A stretch of 5,122 bases of DNA from contig RFMT01000219.1 in the NCBI GenBank assembly GCA_009927565.1, positions 1 to 5,122 on the forward strand, given 5' to 3'. Positions 1 through 5,122 of the stretch are shown here, in pieces. The position numbers were made by a program, and so were the translations under genes. The DNA comes from Acidimicrobiia bacterium (GTDB lineage Bacteria; Actinomycetota; Acidimicrobiia; Acidimicrobiales; Ilumatobacteraceae). A model generated the notes under the pieces. It was not told the DNA's origin, searched no databases, and worked only from the letters and a program-made list of their open reading frames with translations. Each line of letters begins with the position of its first letter. Position 1 is the stretch's first letter.

Positions 1-1
1 A

Positions 2-49
2 AAAGCTGTCGATGCATGTCATGTGACGGAAGTGCTCCCACAACCGTAA
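2..49 (+). other. Possible 3' tail of a rightward gene entering from the left edge
   Basis: One plus-strand frame is open from the edge to a TAA at 47-49, giving KAVDACHVTEVLPQP, and the hairpin starts 14 bases after that stop. This spacing and the better pairing of the hairpin in rightward RNA would fit a converging gene. Fifteen codons are too few to identify a family or to rule out chance. The remaining bases up to the phosphatase stop hold nothing else I recognise. Confidence 0.25.
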
Positions 50-63
50 CTATCTGCACGATC

Positions 64-101
64 GAGTTGTGGTGGAGAGGTGAGATCCTCCGCCACAACT
101 C
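64..101. terminator. Long hairpin after the operon, probable terminator without a U-tail
   Basis: GAGTTGTGGTGGAG (64-77) pairs with CTCCGCCACAACTC (88-101): 14 positions with a 10-base loop. The one imperfect position (73/92) is a U-G wobble in rightward RNA and a C-A mismatch in leftward RNA. The stem begins 15 bases beyond the phosphatase stop. Neither strand has a run of U after the stem; the only homopolymer (A7, 109-115) is on the wrong side for leftward transcription. U-less hairpin terminators are considered common in actinobacteria. It could serve both the leftward operon and a converging rightward gene. Confidence 0.6.
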
Positions 102-116
102 ACTAATCAAAAAAAT

Positions 117-794
117 CTAATAAGTTCTGTCTTCTGCAGGAATATGTTCGAGGTCTGAAAGCGGCGATAATGCAAATGTGTAGCCGTCACCAATTTTAAA
201 CGCTTCAAGTCGAGTGATTGATGCGTGACCTAAAACAAATCGCTCCCATTCCCACGGGGTCGGGGTCAAGCCAAGCAGGTGACAAATAACTGTGCTGTTC
301 GTACCTGCGTGCGCAACACAAGCAATTCGCTCGCCCGGATCGTCAATATGCCAGACCGGCAATTCATGTTCGATTCGATACACGCCGTGTTCAGCCAAAA
401 ACTTCTCAGCACCAATATGAATGCGAGCCACGAAGTCTTTCACGGGTTCACCTCCATCTAGTCCATGCCAACGTTCGCGGGCGTTGCGCTCGCGCTCTTC
501 TTGGTATGCCTTTGCGGCCCGCTCACCTGGCGACCCGTGCCAAATTGGGCTTCGAATCTCTTCGAGCCATGGCTCAATAACCTCGTCACGCTTAAGCGCC
601 GAAAGAATTGGTTCTGCAGTTTGTCTTGTGCGAAGCAATGGCGACACATAAACATGATCAAACCTCTCACGCGACAATCGTGCCCCGAGCAAAGATGCCT
701 GTCGCCGACCCAGATCAGTCAGTGGCGGATTGTCGATGCAAAGGTCATCTTTCACCCATTGCGGTTGCGCGTGGCGACAAAGAAAGAGTTCCAT
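117..794 (-). CDS. Histidine phosphatase superfamily protein (phosphoglycerate-mutase-like)
   Basis: A 225-aa probably cytoplasmic protein of the branch-1 histidine phosphatase superfamily, whose members transfer a phosphate to an active-site histidine. The N-terminal motif LCRHAQP gives Arg7 and the nucleophile His8. The second arginine is Arg55 in SPLLRTRQTA (51-60), a probable acid is Glu78 or Glu79 in PWLEEIRSP, and the second histidine is His162 in VAHAGTNS. All catalytic parts are present, so it should be active. It has a charged Glu/Arg-rich stretch (99-108) and an extra segment just before the second histidine (about 139-156), so it is somewhat longer than typical 200-residue members. 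The substrate cannot be inferred; such proteins range from phosphoglycerate mutases to sugar- and nucleotide-phosphatases and SixA-like protein phosphatases. The ATG start puts the family motif at residue 7, as usual. No good ribosome site precedes it, but a TATAGT lies eight bases upstream, suggesting a leaderless transcript in addition to readthrough from the lipoprotein gene 28 bases away. No signal peptide. Confidence 0.95.
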   Translation of the reverse strand: MELFLCRHAQPQWVKDDLCIDNPPLTDLGRRQASLLGARLSRERFDHVYVSPLLRTRQTAEPILSALKRDEVIEPWLEEIRSPIWHGSPGERAAKAYQEERERNARERWHGLDGGEPVKDFVARIHIGAEKFLAEHGVYRIEHELPVWHIDDPGERIACVAHAGTNSTVICHLLGLTPTPWEWERFVLGHASITRLEAFKIGDGYTFALSPLSDLEHIPAEDRTY

Positions 795-802
795 CGCGGA
801 AC

Positions 803-808
803 ACTATA
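803..808 (-). promoter_or_regulatory. Possible -10 element for a leaderless phosphatase transcript
   Basis: In the 28-base gap before the phosphatase the minus strand reads CTATAGTGTTCCGCGATG. TATAGT fits the actinobacterial TANNNT -10 pattern and ends eight bases before the ATG, so transcription would begin at or next to the start codon. This agrees with the lack of a Shine-Dalgarno sequence there. The hexamer 17 bases further upstream (AACGAA) is a poor -35. The element is short and could be chance. Confidence 0.35.
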
Positions 809-822
809 GCAATGAGACAGAA

Positions 823-1587
823 CTATTCGTTCTCTAACGCAGTCTTAACATCAATCTCTACTTTGCAAGAATCAAAGATTTCTTGCAACAGTTGCCAATA
901 AGTCAAATCAACAATTGAAGAATCTCCAGACGTTGCACCCAATAGTGCAGTTCCAACGCAACTTGCTTGGTCGTCCGTAATTGCAAGACCAAAACGCTCG
1001 ACAACTACGTAACCAAACGCGCGTGCTACAGATTCTTCATTATCCGCACTTGCGTCAAGATTAGTTTCGCTATCACCAACAATTATTGGGTCTGGCAAGG
1101 TCGAACCGACATTTGGAAATTGGTTCACTGCGTTTTCAATTTCAAGCGAACAATTATCTGAAATGTACTTCGCAAAATTTGTCTGAGCGTCTTGAATTTC
1201 GTTGCTAGCAAGCCTGACACCAGTGCTTATAACTGCGGCATCACGACCCGCCGCCGAGCCATCCCAATCAATTGCCTCGAGCGCGTCTGAAAGTGCGCCA
1301 TAAGTATTCAAAAGCAGTTCAACATCATCTTTGATCTCGCGAGGCGCAACGTCGTTGAAGGCCTGTAGATTGGCAACAACTTCAAGCATCGTGTCGCGTA
1401 TCTGACCTGCGGGAAGAGTGCCGAGACCTTGAAGGACCACTGCGACATCCGCGCTCGCTTGGTTCCATCGAGTGCTTAGTTGACAAACTGACTTCGTCTC
1501 AGCGCTTTGACCGCACGCAACCAACGCAGATGTGCCAAACAAACCAAACACTAGAAAAACGGCTTTGAAGCAACGCGGCGACTTCAT
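823..1587 (-). CDS. Secreted lipoprotein of unknown function, coupled to the exporter genes
   Basis: A 254-aa protein I cannot assign to a named family. The N-terminus is a lipoprotein signal peptide: basic start (Lys2, Arg5, Lys8), hydrophobic core about 9-23, and lipobox LVAC ending at Cys25, the expected lipidation site. In a single-membrane actinobacterium the mature part would be anchored on the outer face. It looks mainly helical in its first half (about 38-145), followed by an acidic, low-complexity stretch (about 158-186) and a C-terminal domain (about 187-250). Besides Cys25 the mature part has four cysteines, Cys35, Cys146, Cys210 and Cys241, enough for two disulfides. The C-terminal DDQASC...FDSC pattern resembles a small two-cysteine domain I associate with secreted Acidimicrobiia proteins; this is from memory and weak. 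The ATG overlaps the stop of the ABC gene (ATGA), with GGATAGGA just before it, so translation is probably coupled. It may be an extracytoplasmic partner of the exporter, but nothing in the sequence proves this. Confidence 0.9.
   Translation of the reverse strand: MKSPRCFKAVFLVFGLFGTSALVACGQSAETKSVCQLSTRWNQASADVAVVLQGLGTLPAGQIRDTMLEVVANLQAFNDVAPREIKDDVELLLNTYGALSDALEAIDWDGSAAGRDAAVISTGVRLASNEIQDAQTNFAKYISDNCSLEIENAVNQFPNVGSTLPDPIIVGDSETNLDASADNEESVARAFGYVVVERFGLAITDDQASCVGTALLGATSGDSSIVDLTYWQLLQEIFDSCKVEIDVKTALENE
863..888 (-). repeat. Perfect 9-bp inverted repeat in the 3' end of the lipoprotein gene
   Basis: TTGCAAGAA and TTCTTGCAA form exact complementary arms around an 8-base spacer. The element covers codons around Leu234 to Cys241 of the lipoprotein and ends 69 bases before the phosphatase ATG. 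On the transcript it would form a stem with an 8-base loop but has no U-run behind it. It could be an intra-operon RNA hairpin, an operator for the possible phosphatase promoter, or a coincidence of coding sequence. Confidence 0.4.
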
Positions 1588-3383
1588 GTCCTATCCGTAA
1601 CAGAGGTTGCCGAGAGCCATTGGGCGTATATTTTTGCGTACTCGCGTTCATTGGCAAGCAATTCTTCGTGCGACCCATCTTCAGTGATTAGGCCAGCCTC
1701 AAGAACAATCACGCGGTCTGCACGTGCGGCAGTCGATAAGCGATGCGCAATTGAAATCGTGGTTCGTCCTTCAGAAATGGCACCCAGTGCCTTTGCAAGT
1801 CGAACCTCGGCTATCGCGTCAACTGCTGAAGTGGCTTCATCCAAAATTAGGACGTCAGGATTCGTCAGTGCTGCACGAGCAAGCGCGACCAACTGTCGTT
1901 CGCCCGCCGAAATGGCTGAACCACGCTGGCCAACAAATGTGTCCATACCATTGGGCAAACTCTGTATCCAATCTGTTAATTCGAGTTGCTTTATTACTCT
2001 CAACAGGTCACTTTGACTACAACCCGGGCTCGCGAAATATAGATTATTGGCAATACTGTCGGCAAATAAAAATGGCTCTTGTGGAACAACAACTAAACGA
2101 CGCCGAAGTTCATCGTTTGCGATTCGTTTTAAATTCACCCCGCCAAGTGAGATTGTGCCAAGAGTCGGGTCAGCAAATCTTGCGATTAGCTTTGCAAGAG
2201 TGGTCTTGCCCGACCCTGACGAGCCAACAAGTGCAACGTGTTGCTGTGCTGGAATTGTAAAATTGATGTGCCGAAGCACAGGTAAATCATCGTCATGATC
2301 GTCGATGCGCGAACTATAAGAAAAACTGACATCGCTTACGTCGATACTCAGCGGAGTATTCGGTAAGGGTAATGGTTTGGTTGGCGCAGCCGGACCAGTT
2401 GGCGTATCAAGCACACCGAGCACACGGCGCAAACCAGCGACTGCAGTTTGAGTCTGATCAACTACTTCGGTGAACTCTGCTATCGGTTCTAGAAAGCGAT
2501 ATGTCAAGAAAACAAAACCAACCATTGATCCCGCGGTTAGCCCACTATCGACACCACGAAAGATGCCGACAACGATGATTGCAACAATCGTAAAAACAGC
2601 GAATACTTCACCTGACGGAAACAAGAAAGCCCCAATTACACCAGCACGAATTTGTGAATCTGCTCGCTTACGGACGGCTTTCTTGCTGCGAACGACCATG
2701 GGCTGATGGGCCTGATAGGCCTTCAGGGTTTCAGTACCCGAAATCAATTCACTGACTGAACCGAGAAGCTCTGCATTGTGCTCGCGTGCCAAGTCGTAGG
2801 CTGCAACCAGTCGCTTTTGCAAATTTCTTAGGACAAAAAATAATGGCGCAGATACTGCGAATGCAACAAGGGCCAAGATCCAGTCATAAGCCAGCATCAC
2901 ACAAGCAACGACAAACATAAGTGACCCGTCAAGCAGCCAAACCAACGCTCCCCATGAGAAAAACATGGTCAGAGTTTCAATATCGCTTGTCACTCGCGAA
3001 ACCAGAGCACCGCGGCGCTCGTCGTTGTGATCGGCCAAACTCAAACGATGGATATGGTCAAAGAGCTTCACTCGCATCGAGTAGAGGCCCTCTTCGGCGC
3101 CGATGCCAAGCCGTAAGACGGCTTGACGCAGAGCGAAAGCCGCGATGACCACAGACGCCGCTGCGAGGGCGCACGTTTGAATTATGAAACCCAATCGGAT
3201 GTCACCTGGTTGGAGTCCCTTGTCGATTGTTTGCTGAATCAAAACTGGAACCACAACTCTTGCAAGCGAACCGATTAGTGCAAATATAAAAGTTAGACCG
3301 ATACCTTTCGCCAATGCTGGTGCGACATTAAAACCTCTATTTAATGTTCGGGCAGTATCGAAACGTCCTGTTGGCTCGTTCAC
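1584..3383 (-). CDS. ABC exporter half-transporter, catalytic subunit of the heterodimer
   Basis: A 599-aa half-transporter starting at GTG (3381-3383) behind an AGAAGG ribosome site. Hydrophobic segments lie near 24-50, 64-86, 143-166, 168-186, 249-277 and 284-302. The ATPase domain has A-loop Tyr356, Walker A GSSGSGKTT (387-395), Q-loop Gln435, signature ISAGE (491-495) in place of LSGGQ, Walker B LILDE with catalytic Glu516, D-loop SAVD (519-522) and switch His547 (IAHRLST). Its own catalytic residues are therefore complete while its signature is altered, the reverse of the upstream subunit, which is what a heterodimeric exporter partner should show. The X-loop reads GQRG rather than the usual GERG. 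A proline-rich linker (about 327-344) joins the membrane and ATPase domains, and an acidic insert (RIDDHDDDLP, 359-368) follows the A-loop. The gene lies 13 bases after the partner and overlaps the lipoprotein gene by ATGA. Direction is probably export; the cargo (drug, lipid, peptide or siderophore) cannot be told from sequence. Confidence 0.96.
   Translation of the reverse strand: MNEPTGRFDTARTLNRGFNVAPALAKGIGLTFIFALIGSLARVVVPVLIQQTIDKGLQPGDIRLGFIIQTCALAAASVVIAAFALRQAVLRLGIGAEEGLYSMRVKLFDHIHRLSLADHNDERRGALVSRVTSDIETLTMFFSWGALVWLLDGSLMFVVACVMLAYDWILALVAFAVSAPLFFVLRNLQKRLVAAYDLAREHNAELLGSVSELISGTETLKAYQAHQPMVVRSKKAVRKRADSQIRAGVIGAFLFPSGEVFAVFTIVAIIVVGIFRGVDSGLTAGSMVGFVFLTYRFLEPIAEFTEVVDQTQTAVAGLRRVLGVLDTPTGPAAPTKPLPLPNTPLSIDVSDVSFSYSSRIDDHDDDLPVLRHINFTIPAQQHVALVGSSGSGKTTLAKLIARFADPTLGTISLGGVNLKRIANDELRRRLVVVPQEPFLFADSIANNLYFASPGCSQSDLLRVIKQLELTDWIQSLPNGMDTFVGQRGSAISAGERQLVALARAALTNPDVLILDEATSAVDAIAEVRLAKALGAISEGRTTISIAHRLSTAARADRVIVLEAGLITEDGSHEELLANEREYAKIYAQWLSATSVTDRT
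1589..1596 (-). promoter_or_regulatory. Ribosome binding site inside the ABC gene end, for the lipoprotein
   Basis: GGATAGGA lies just before the lipoprotein ATG and within the last codons of the ABC gene. The first GGA is six bases from the start, while the AGGA is only one base away. Together with the ATGA stop-start overlap this suggests translational coupling; the site itself is only moderately convincing. Confidence 0.45.
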
Positions 3384-3392
3384 TTAATGCCG

Positions 3393-3398
3393 CCTTCT
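3393..3398 (-). promoter_or_regulatory. Ribosome binding site for the catalytic ABC subunit, overlapping the previous stop codon
   Basis: The minus strand reads TAGAAGGCGGCATTAAGTG. AGAAGG is a good Shine-Dalgarno match nine bases before the GTG and shares two bases with the TAG stop of the upstream ABC gene. No ATG is available nearby, so this site decides the GTG start. A ribosome ending the first subunit would stop on the binding site for the second, which would favour balanced production of the two subunits (inference). Confidence 0.65.
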
Positions 3399-5122
3399 AC
3401 GATTCTTTTCGGTCGTGCTCAAAGGCACTGATCAACAGTCGATAGTGATCGCTCTTTGCAATGAGCGAATCGTGTGTACCCCGATCGACAATTCGACCGT
3501 CTGCCATGAATAACACCTCATCGGCCAAAGCGATTGTCGAAGGTCTAGATGCAACAATTAACAAAGTATGGCCCGTCGAAATATTTCGAAGACTACCGAT
3601 GACATTTGATTCTGTTTTGGGGTCGAGCGCTGACGTCGTGTCATCCAACAAGAGAATTGGTCGGTTGTGTGCAATGGCTCGAGCCAATGCAACGCGTTGC
3701 CTCTGACCACCACTCAGGCTGACTCCCCGCTCGCCCATCATCGTCTCTAGACCTTGTTCGAGATCACCGACAAAGTCTTGGCACTGCGCAGCGGCAACTG
3801 CACTCAGCACACGGTCAGTGCTGATCTCTGCGTCAAGAGTGATGTTGTAACGAAGTGATTCAGCAAATAAAAAGGCCTCTTGAAAGACAAGTGAAACGCC
3901 ACCATTTTGAACTGCAATTGAGCCCGAACTCGGTTCAATCAAACCGGCTATCAAATGCAACAGGGTTGATTTACCGCTGCCTGTCGCACCAACCAGAGCA
4001 ACGACTTTTCCTGCCTCGATCTTCATCGAGAGATTCTTGAGAACTGGAGCTTCGCCTTGGTGATTGAAACAAAGATCATTTATCTCTATTGCATAACCGT
4101 CTGAGGCACGACGAATCTTCAAATTTGGATCATCAAGAATTTCTTCGTCCAATACCTCGCGTATTCGACGCCAACCAGCTACAGAATGCGGAATTTCCGA
4201 AAATAAGTATCCAATAATCCGAAGCGGAAAAATCAAAAGTGTGAAAAGATAAATAAAGCTGGACAGATCCCCCACACTCATTTCACCGGCTTTAACCCGA
4301 TACGCCCCAAGCACAATCAGCAAAATATTTATCAGCGTCGGTACAACATCGAGCATTGCTTCAAAGACGGACCGAACACCGATTGCACTAATGCGTGCGT
4401 CCTTGAGACGAGAGGAAATCTTTGACAATCTCTCTGTCTCGCGCACTTCCGCGCCGAATGACTTAACCACCATGACGCCGTCAAAACTTTCGTGCACTGC
4501 CTCTGATAAAGCACCAAGTTCTTTTTGTGCGACATTGTAAAAGCGATCAATCCGTCGCTGATAACCGATGTTCAACATCAGCAAAATCGGAAACACAACA
4601 ACTGCGAGCAACCCGAGTTGAAGATCGACGTACAACATCCAGATTGCCGAAACGACCATCATCACTACGACTGATGTTGAAAACGGCAAAGGCGCCAAGA
4701 TTGCAACACTCGCGTCAGCATCAACGCCGCATCGAGCAACGATGTCGCCGGTCATTCGTTGCCTGTGCCATTTGATTGGTTGCCCGACGACATGGTCAAT
4801 CACTTTTTCAGTAATAGTCTCACAAGTACGCCACTCGGTTCGACCGGCGAAACTTCGTCGAATGACCACACCCAGGGCCCGCAAAAGACCAATTCCAATA
4901 ACGATTACAGAACCGGCTACAAGCGCTACAAGATCGATTTCCCCGCTCTCAAAGCGAACCAAAATGACTCGATCAATCATCCACCTAAGGCCGATTGATG
5001 ACGCGACTGTACAGATTGCAAATAGTGCAGCGCCTAAAACCGCTACTACAAAAAAACGCGGATGAAAGCGGATTACTTCGCGAATCAATTGCGCGGCCTC
5101 GTTTAATCTGCCCTTCGCATCC
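3397..5122 (-). CDS. ABC exporter half-transporter, degenerate-ATP-site subunit of a heterodimer (5' end possibly outside window)
   Basis: This is a membrane-domain plus ATPase half-transporter. Residues are numbered from the TTG at 5086-5088 (563 aa). Six hydrophobic segments lie near 12-34, 52-76, 133-154, 157-176, 243-264 and 275-297. The nucleotide-binding domain follows: Walker A GATGSGKST (367-375), Q-loop Gln403, LSGGQ (458-462), Walker B LLLDD (479-483) and D-loop SALD (486-489). Three ATP-site residues are altered: Asp483 replaces the catalytic Glu, Ser514 (VASRPST) replaces the switch His, and His343 replaces the A-loop Tyr. Only 28 residues separate Walker A from the Q-loop, against 40 in the neighbour, so the segment between them is shortened. 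Known heterodimeric exporters (LmrCD, TM287/288, TAP) have one such degenerate subunit; the next gene codes the matching partner. Substrate unknown. The frame stays open upstream of the TTG to the edge (codons for DAKGRLNEAAQ), so the true start may be outside; a GAGG eight bases before the TTG keeps that start possible. Function is secure, start is not. Confidence 0.95.
   Translation of the reverse strand, partial: DAKGRLNEAAQLIREVIRFHPRFFVVAVLGAALFAICTVASSIGLRWMIDRVILVRFESGEIDLVALVAGSVIVIGIGLLRALGVVIRRSFAGRTEWRTCETITEKVIDHVVGQPIKWHRQRMTGDIVARCGVDADASVAILAPLPFSTSVVVMMVVSAIWMLYVDLQLGLLAVVVFPILLMLNIGYQRRIDRFYNVAQKELGALSEAVHESFDGVMVVKSFGAEVRETERLSKISSRLKDARISAIGVRSVFEAMLDVVPTLINILLIVLGAYRVKAGEMSVGDLSSFIYLFTLLIFPLRIIGYLFSEIPHSVAGWRRIREVLDEEILDDPNLKIRRASDGYAIEINDLCFNHQGEAPVLKNLSMKIEAGKVVALVGATGSGKSTLLHLIAGLIEPSSGSIAVQNGGVSLVFQEAFLFAESLRYNITLDAEISTDRVLSAVAAAQCQDFVGDLEQGLETMMGERGVSLSGGQRQRVALARAIAHNRPILLLDDTTSALDPKTESNVIGSLRNISTGHTLLIVASRPSTIALADEVLFMADGRIVDRGTHDSLIAKSDHYRLLISAFEHDRKES

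Noticed and set aside
109..115. A7 run as the tail of an intrinsic terminator
   Set aside because: For leftward transcription the U-run would come before the stem, and for rightward transcription it is A and not U, so it cannot act as a terminator tail.
1..120. Plus-strand frame open from the left edge to a TAA at 118-120
   Set aside because: It runs through the hairpin and over the stop codon of the phosphatase gene, and its composition (repeated Cys, Trp-Trp, Lys-rich end) does not look like a real protein tail. The frame ending at 49 is more plausible.
819..833. AGAAC-N5-GTTCT palindrome at the lipoprotein stop codon, resembling an actinobacterial SOS (LexA) box
   Set aside because: The GAAC and GTTC half-sites are five bases apart, whereas the known Gram-positive LexA box has four. 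The arms are only 5 bp and no SOS-type gene follows.
1724..2260. 178-codon open frame on the plus strand inside the catalytic ABC gene
   Set aside because: It is antisense to a fully supported ABC ATPase domain and shows no recognisable motif or start context; a shadow of the real coding strand.
2059..3892. Similar DNA blocks at about 2059-2090 and 3861-3892 (both containing GCAAATAAAAA followed by GGC and TCTTG)
   Set aside because: Both code the Q-loop region of the two ABC subunits (QEPFLFADS and QEAFLFAES), so the similarity is explained by protein homology and not by a repeat element.
4742..5065. 107-codon plus-strand open frame inside the first ABC gene, rich in Thr, Arg and Ile
   Set aside because: Its composition is that of an antisense reading of hydrophobic membrane-segment codons, and it has no promoter or family resemblance.
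5103..5120. Tiny minus-strand frame ATG to TAA (MRRAD) at the right edge
   Set aside because: Five codons with no independent support. It may be only the end of a longer upstream frame or chance; noted only because the TAA bears on the start of the ABC gene.

Overview
The window looks like a chromosomal piece from an actinobacterium, most plausibly an aquatic Acidimicrobiia (Ilumatobacter-like). This rests on the style of the ABC exporter pair, a lipoprotein with an LVAC lipobox, a GTG start, tight gene packing, and base composition of about half G+C by eye. The assignment is inference from protein features, not from a marker gene.

Everything recognisable is coded on the minus strand and reads right to left as one compact block. 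It starts with an ABC exporter half-transporter whose 5' end may run off the right edge (5122 down to 3397). A 13-base gap follows, then a second ABC exporter half-transporter (3383-1584). A 4-base ATGA overlap leads into a lipoprotein of unknown function (1587-823). A 28-base gap leads into a histidine-acid-type phosphatase (794-117). The last 116 bases hold no confident gene. They contain a 14-bp hairpin at 64-101 that probably ends transcription, and possibly the tail of a rightward gene ending at base 49.

The two ABC proteins are best read as one heterodimeric exporter with unequal ATP sites. The first subunit has Asp for the catalytic Glu, Ser for the switch His and His at the adenine-stacking position, but an intact LSGGQ. 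The second has intact Walker B Glu, switch His and A-loop Tyr, but an altered signature (ISAGE). In the expected head-to-tail arrangement all the intact parts meet in one site and all the altered parts in the other. The lipoprotein is translationally coupled to the exporter and would sit on the outer face of the membrane. It may be an accessory protein or may simply share the transcript. The phosphatase may have its own near-leaderless promoter, so its link to the exporter is weaker.

I found no mobile element, CRISPR array, tRNA or rRNA. Nothing here amounts to a clearly new system. The points most worth following are the coupled lipoprotein, the asymmetry of the exporter, and a perfect 9-bp inverted repeat near the 3' end of the lipoprotein gene.
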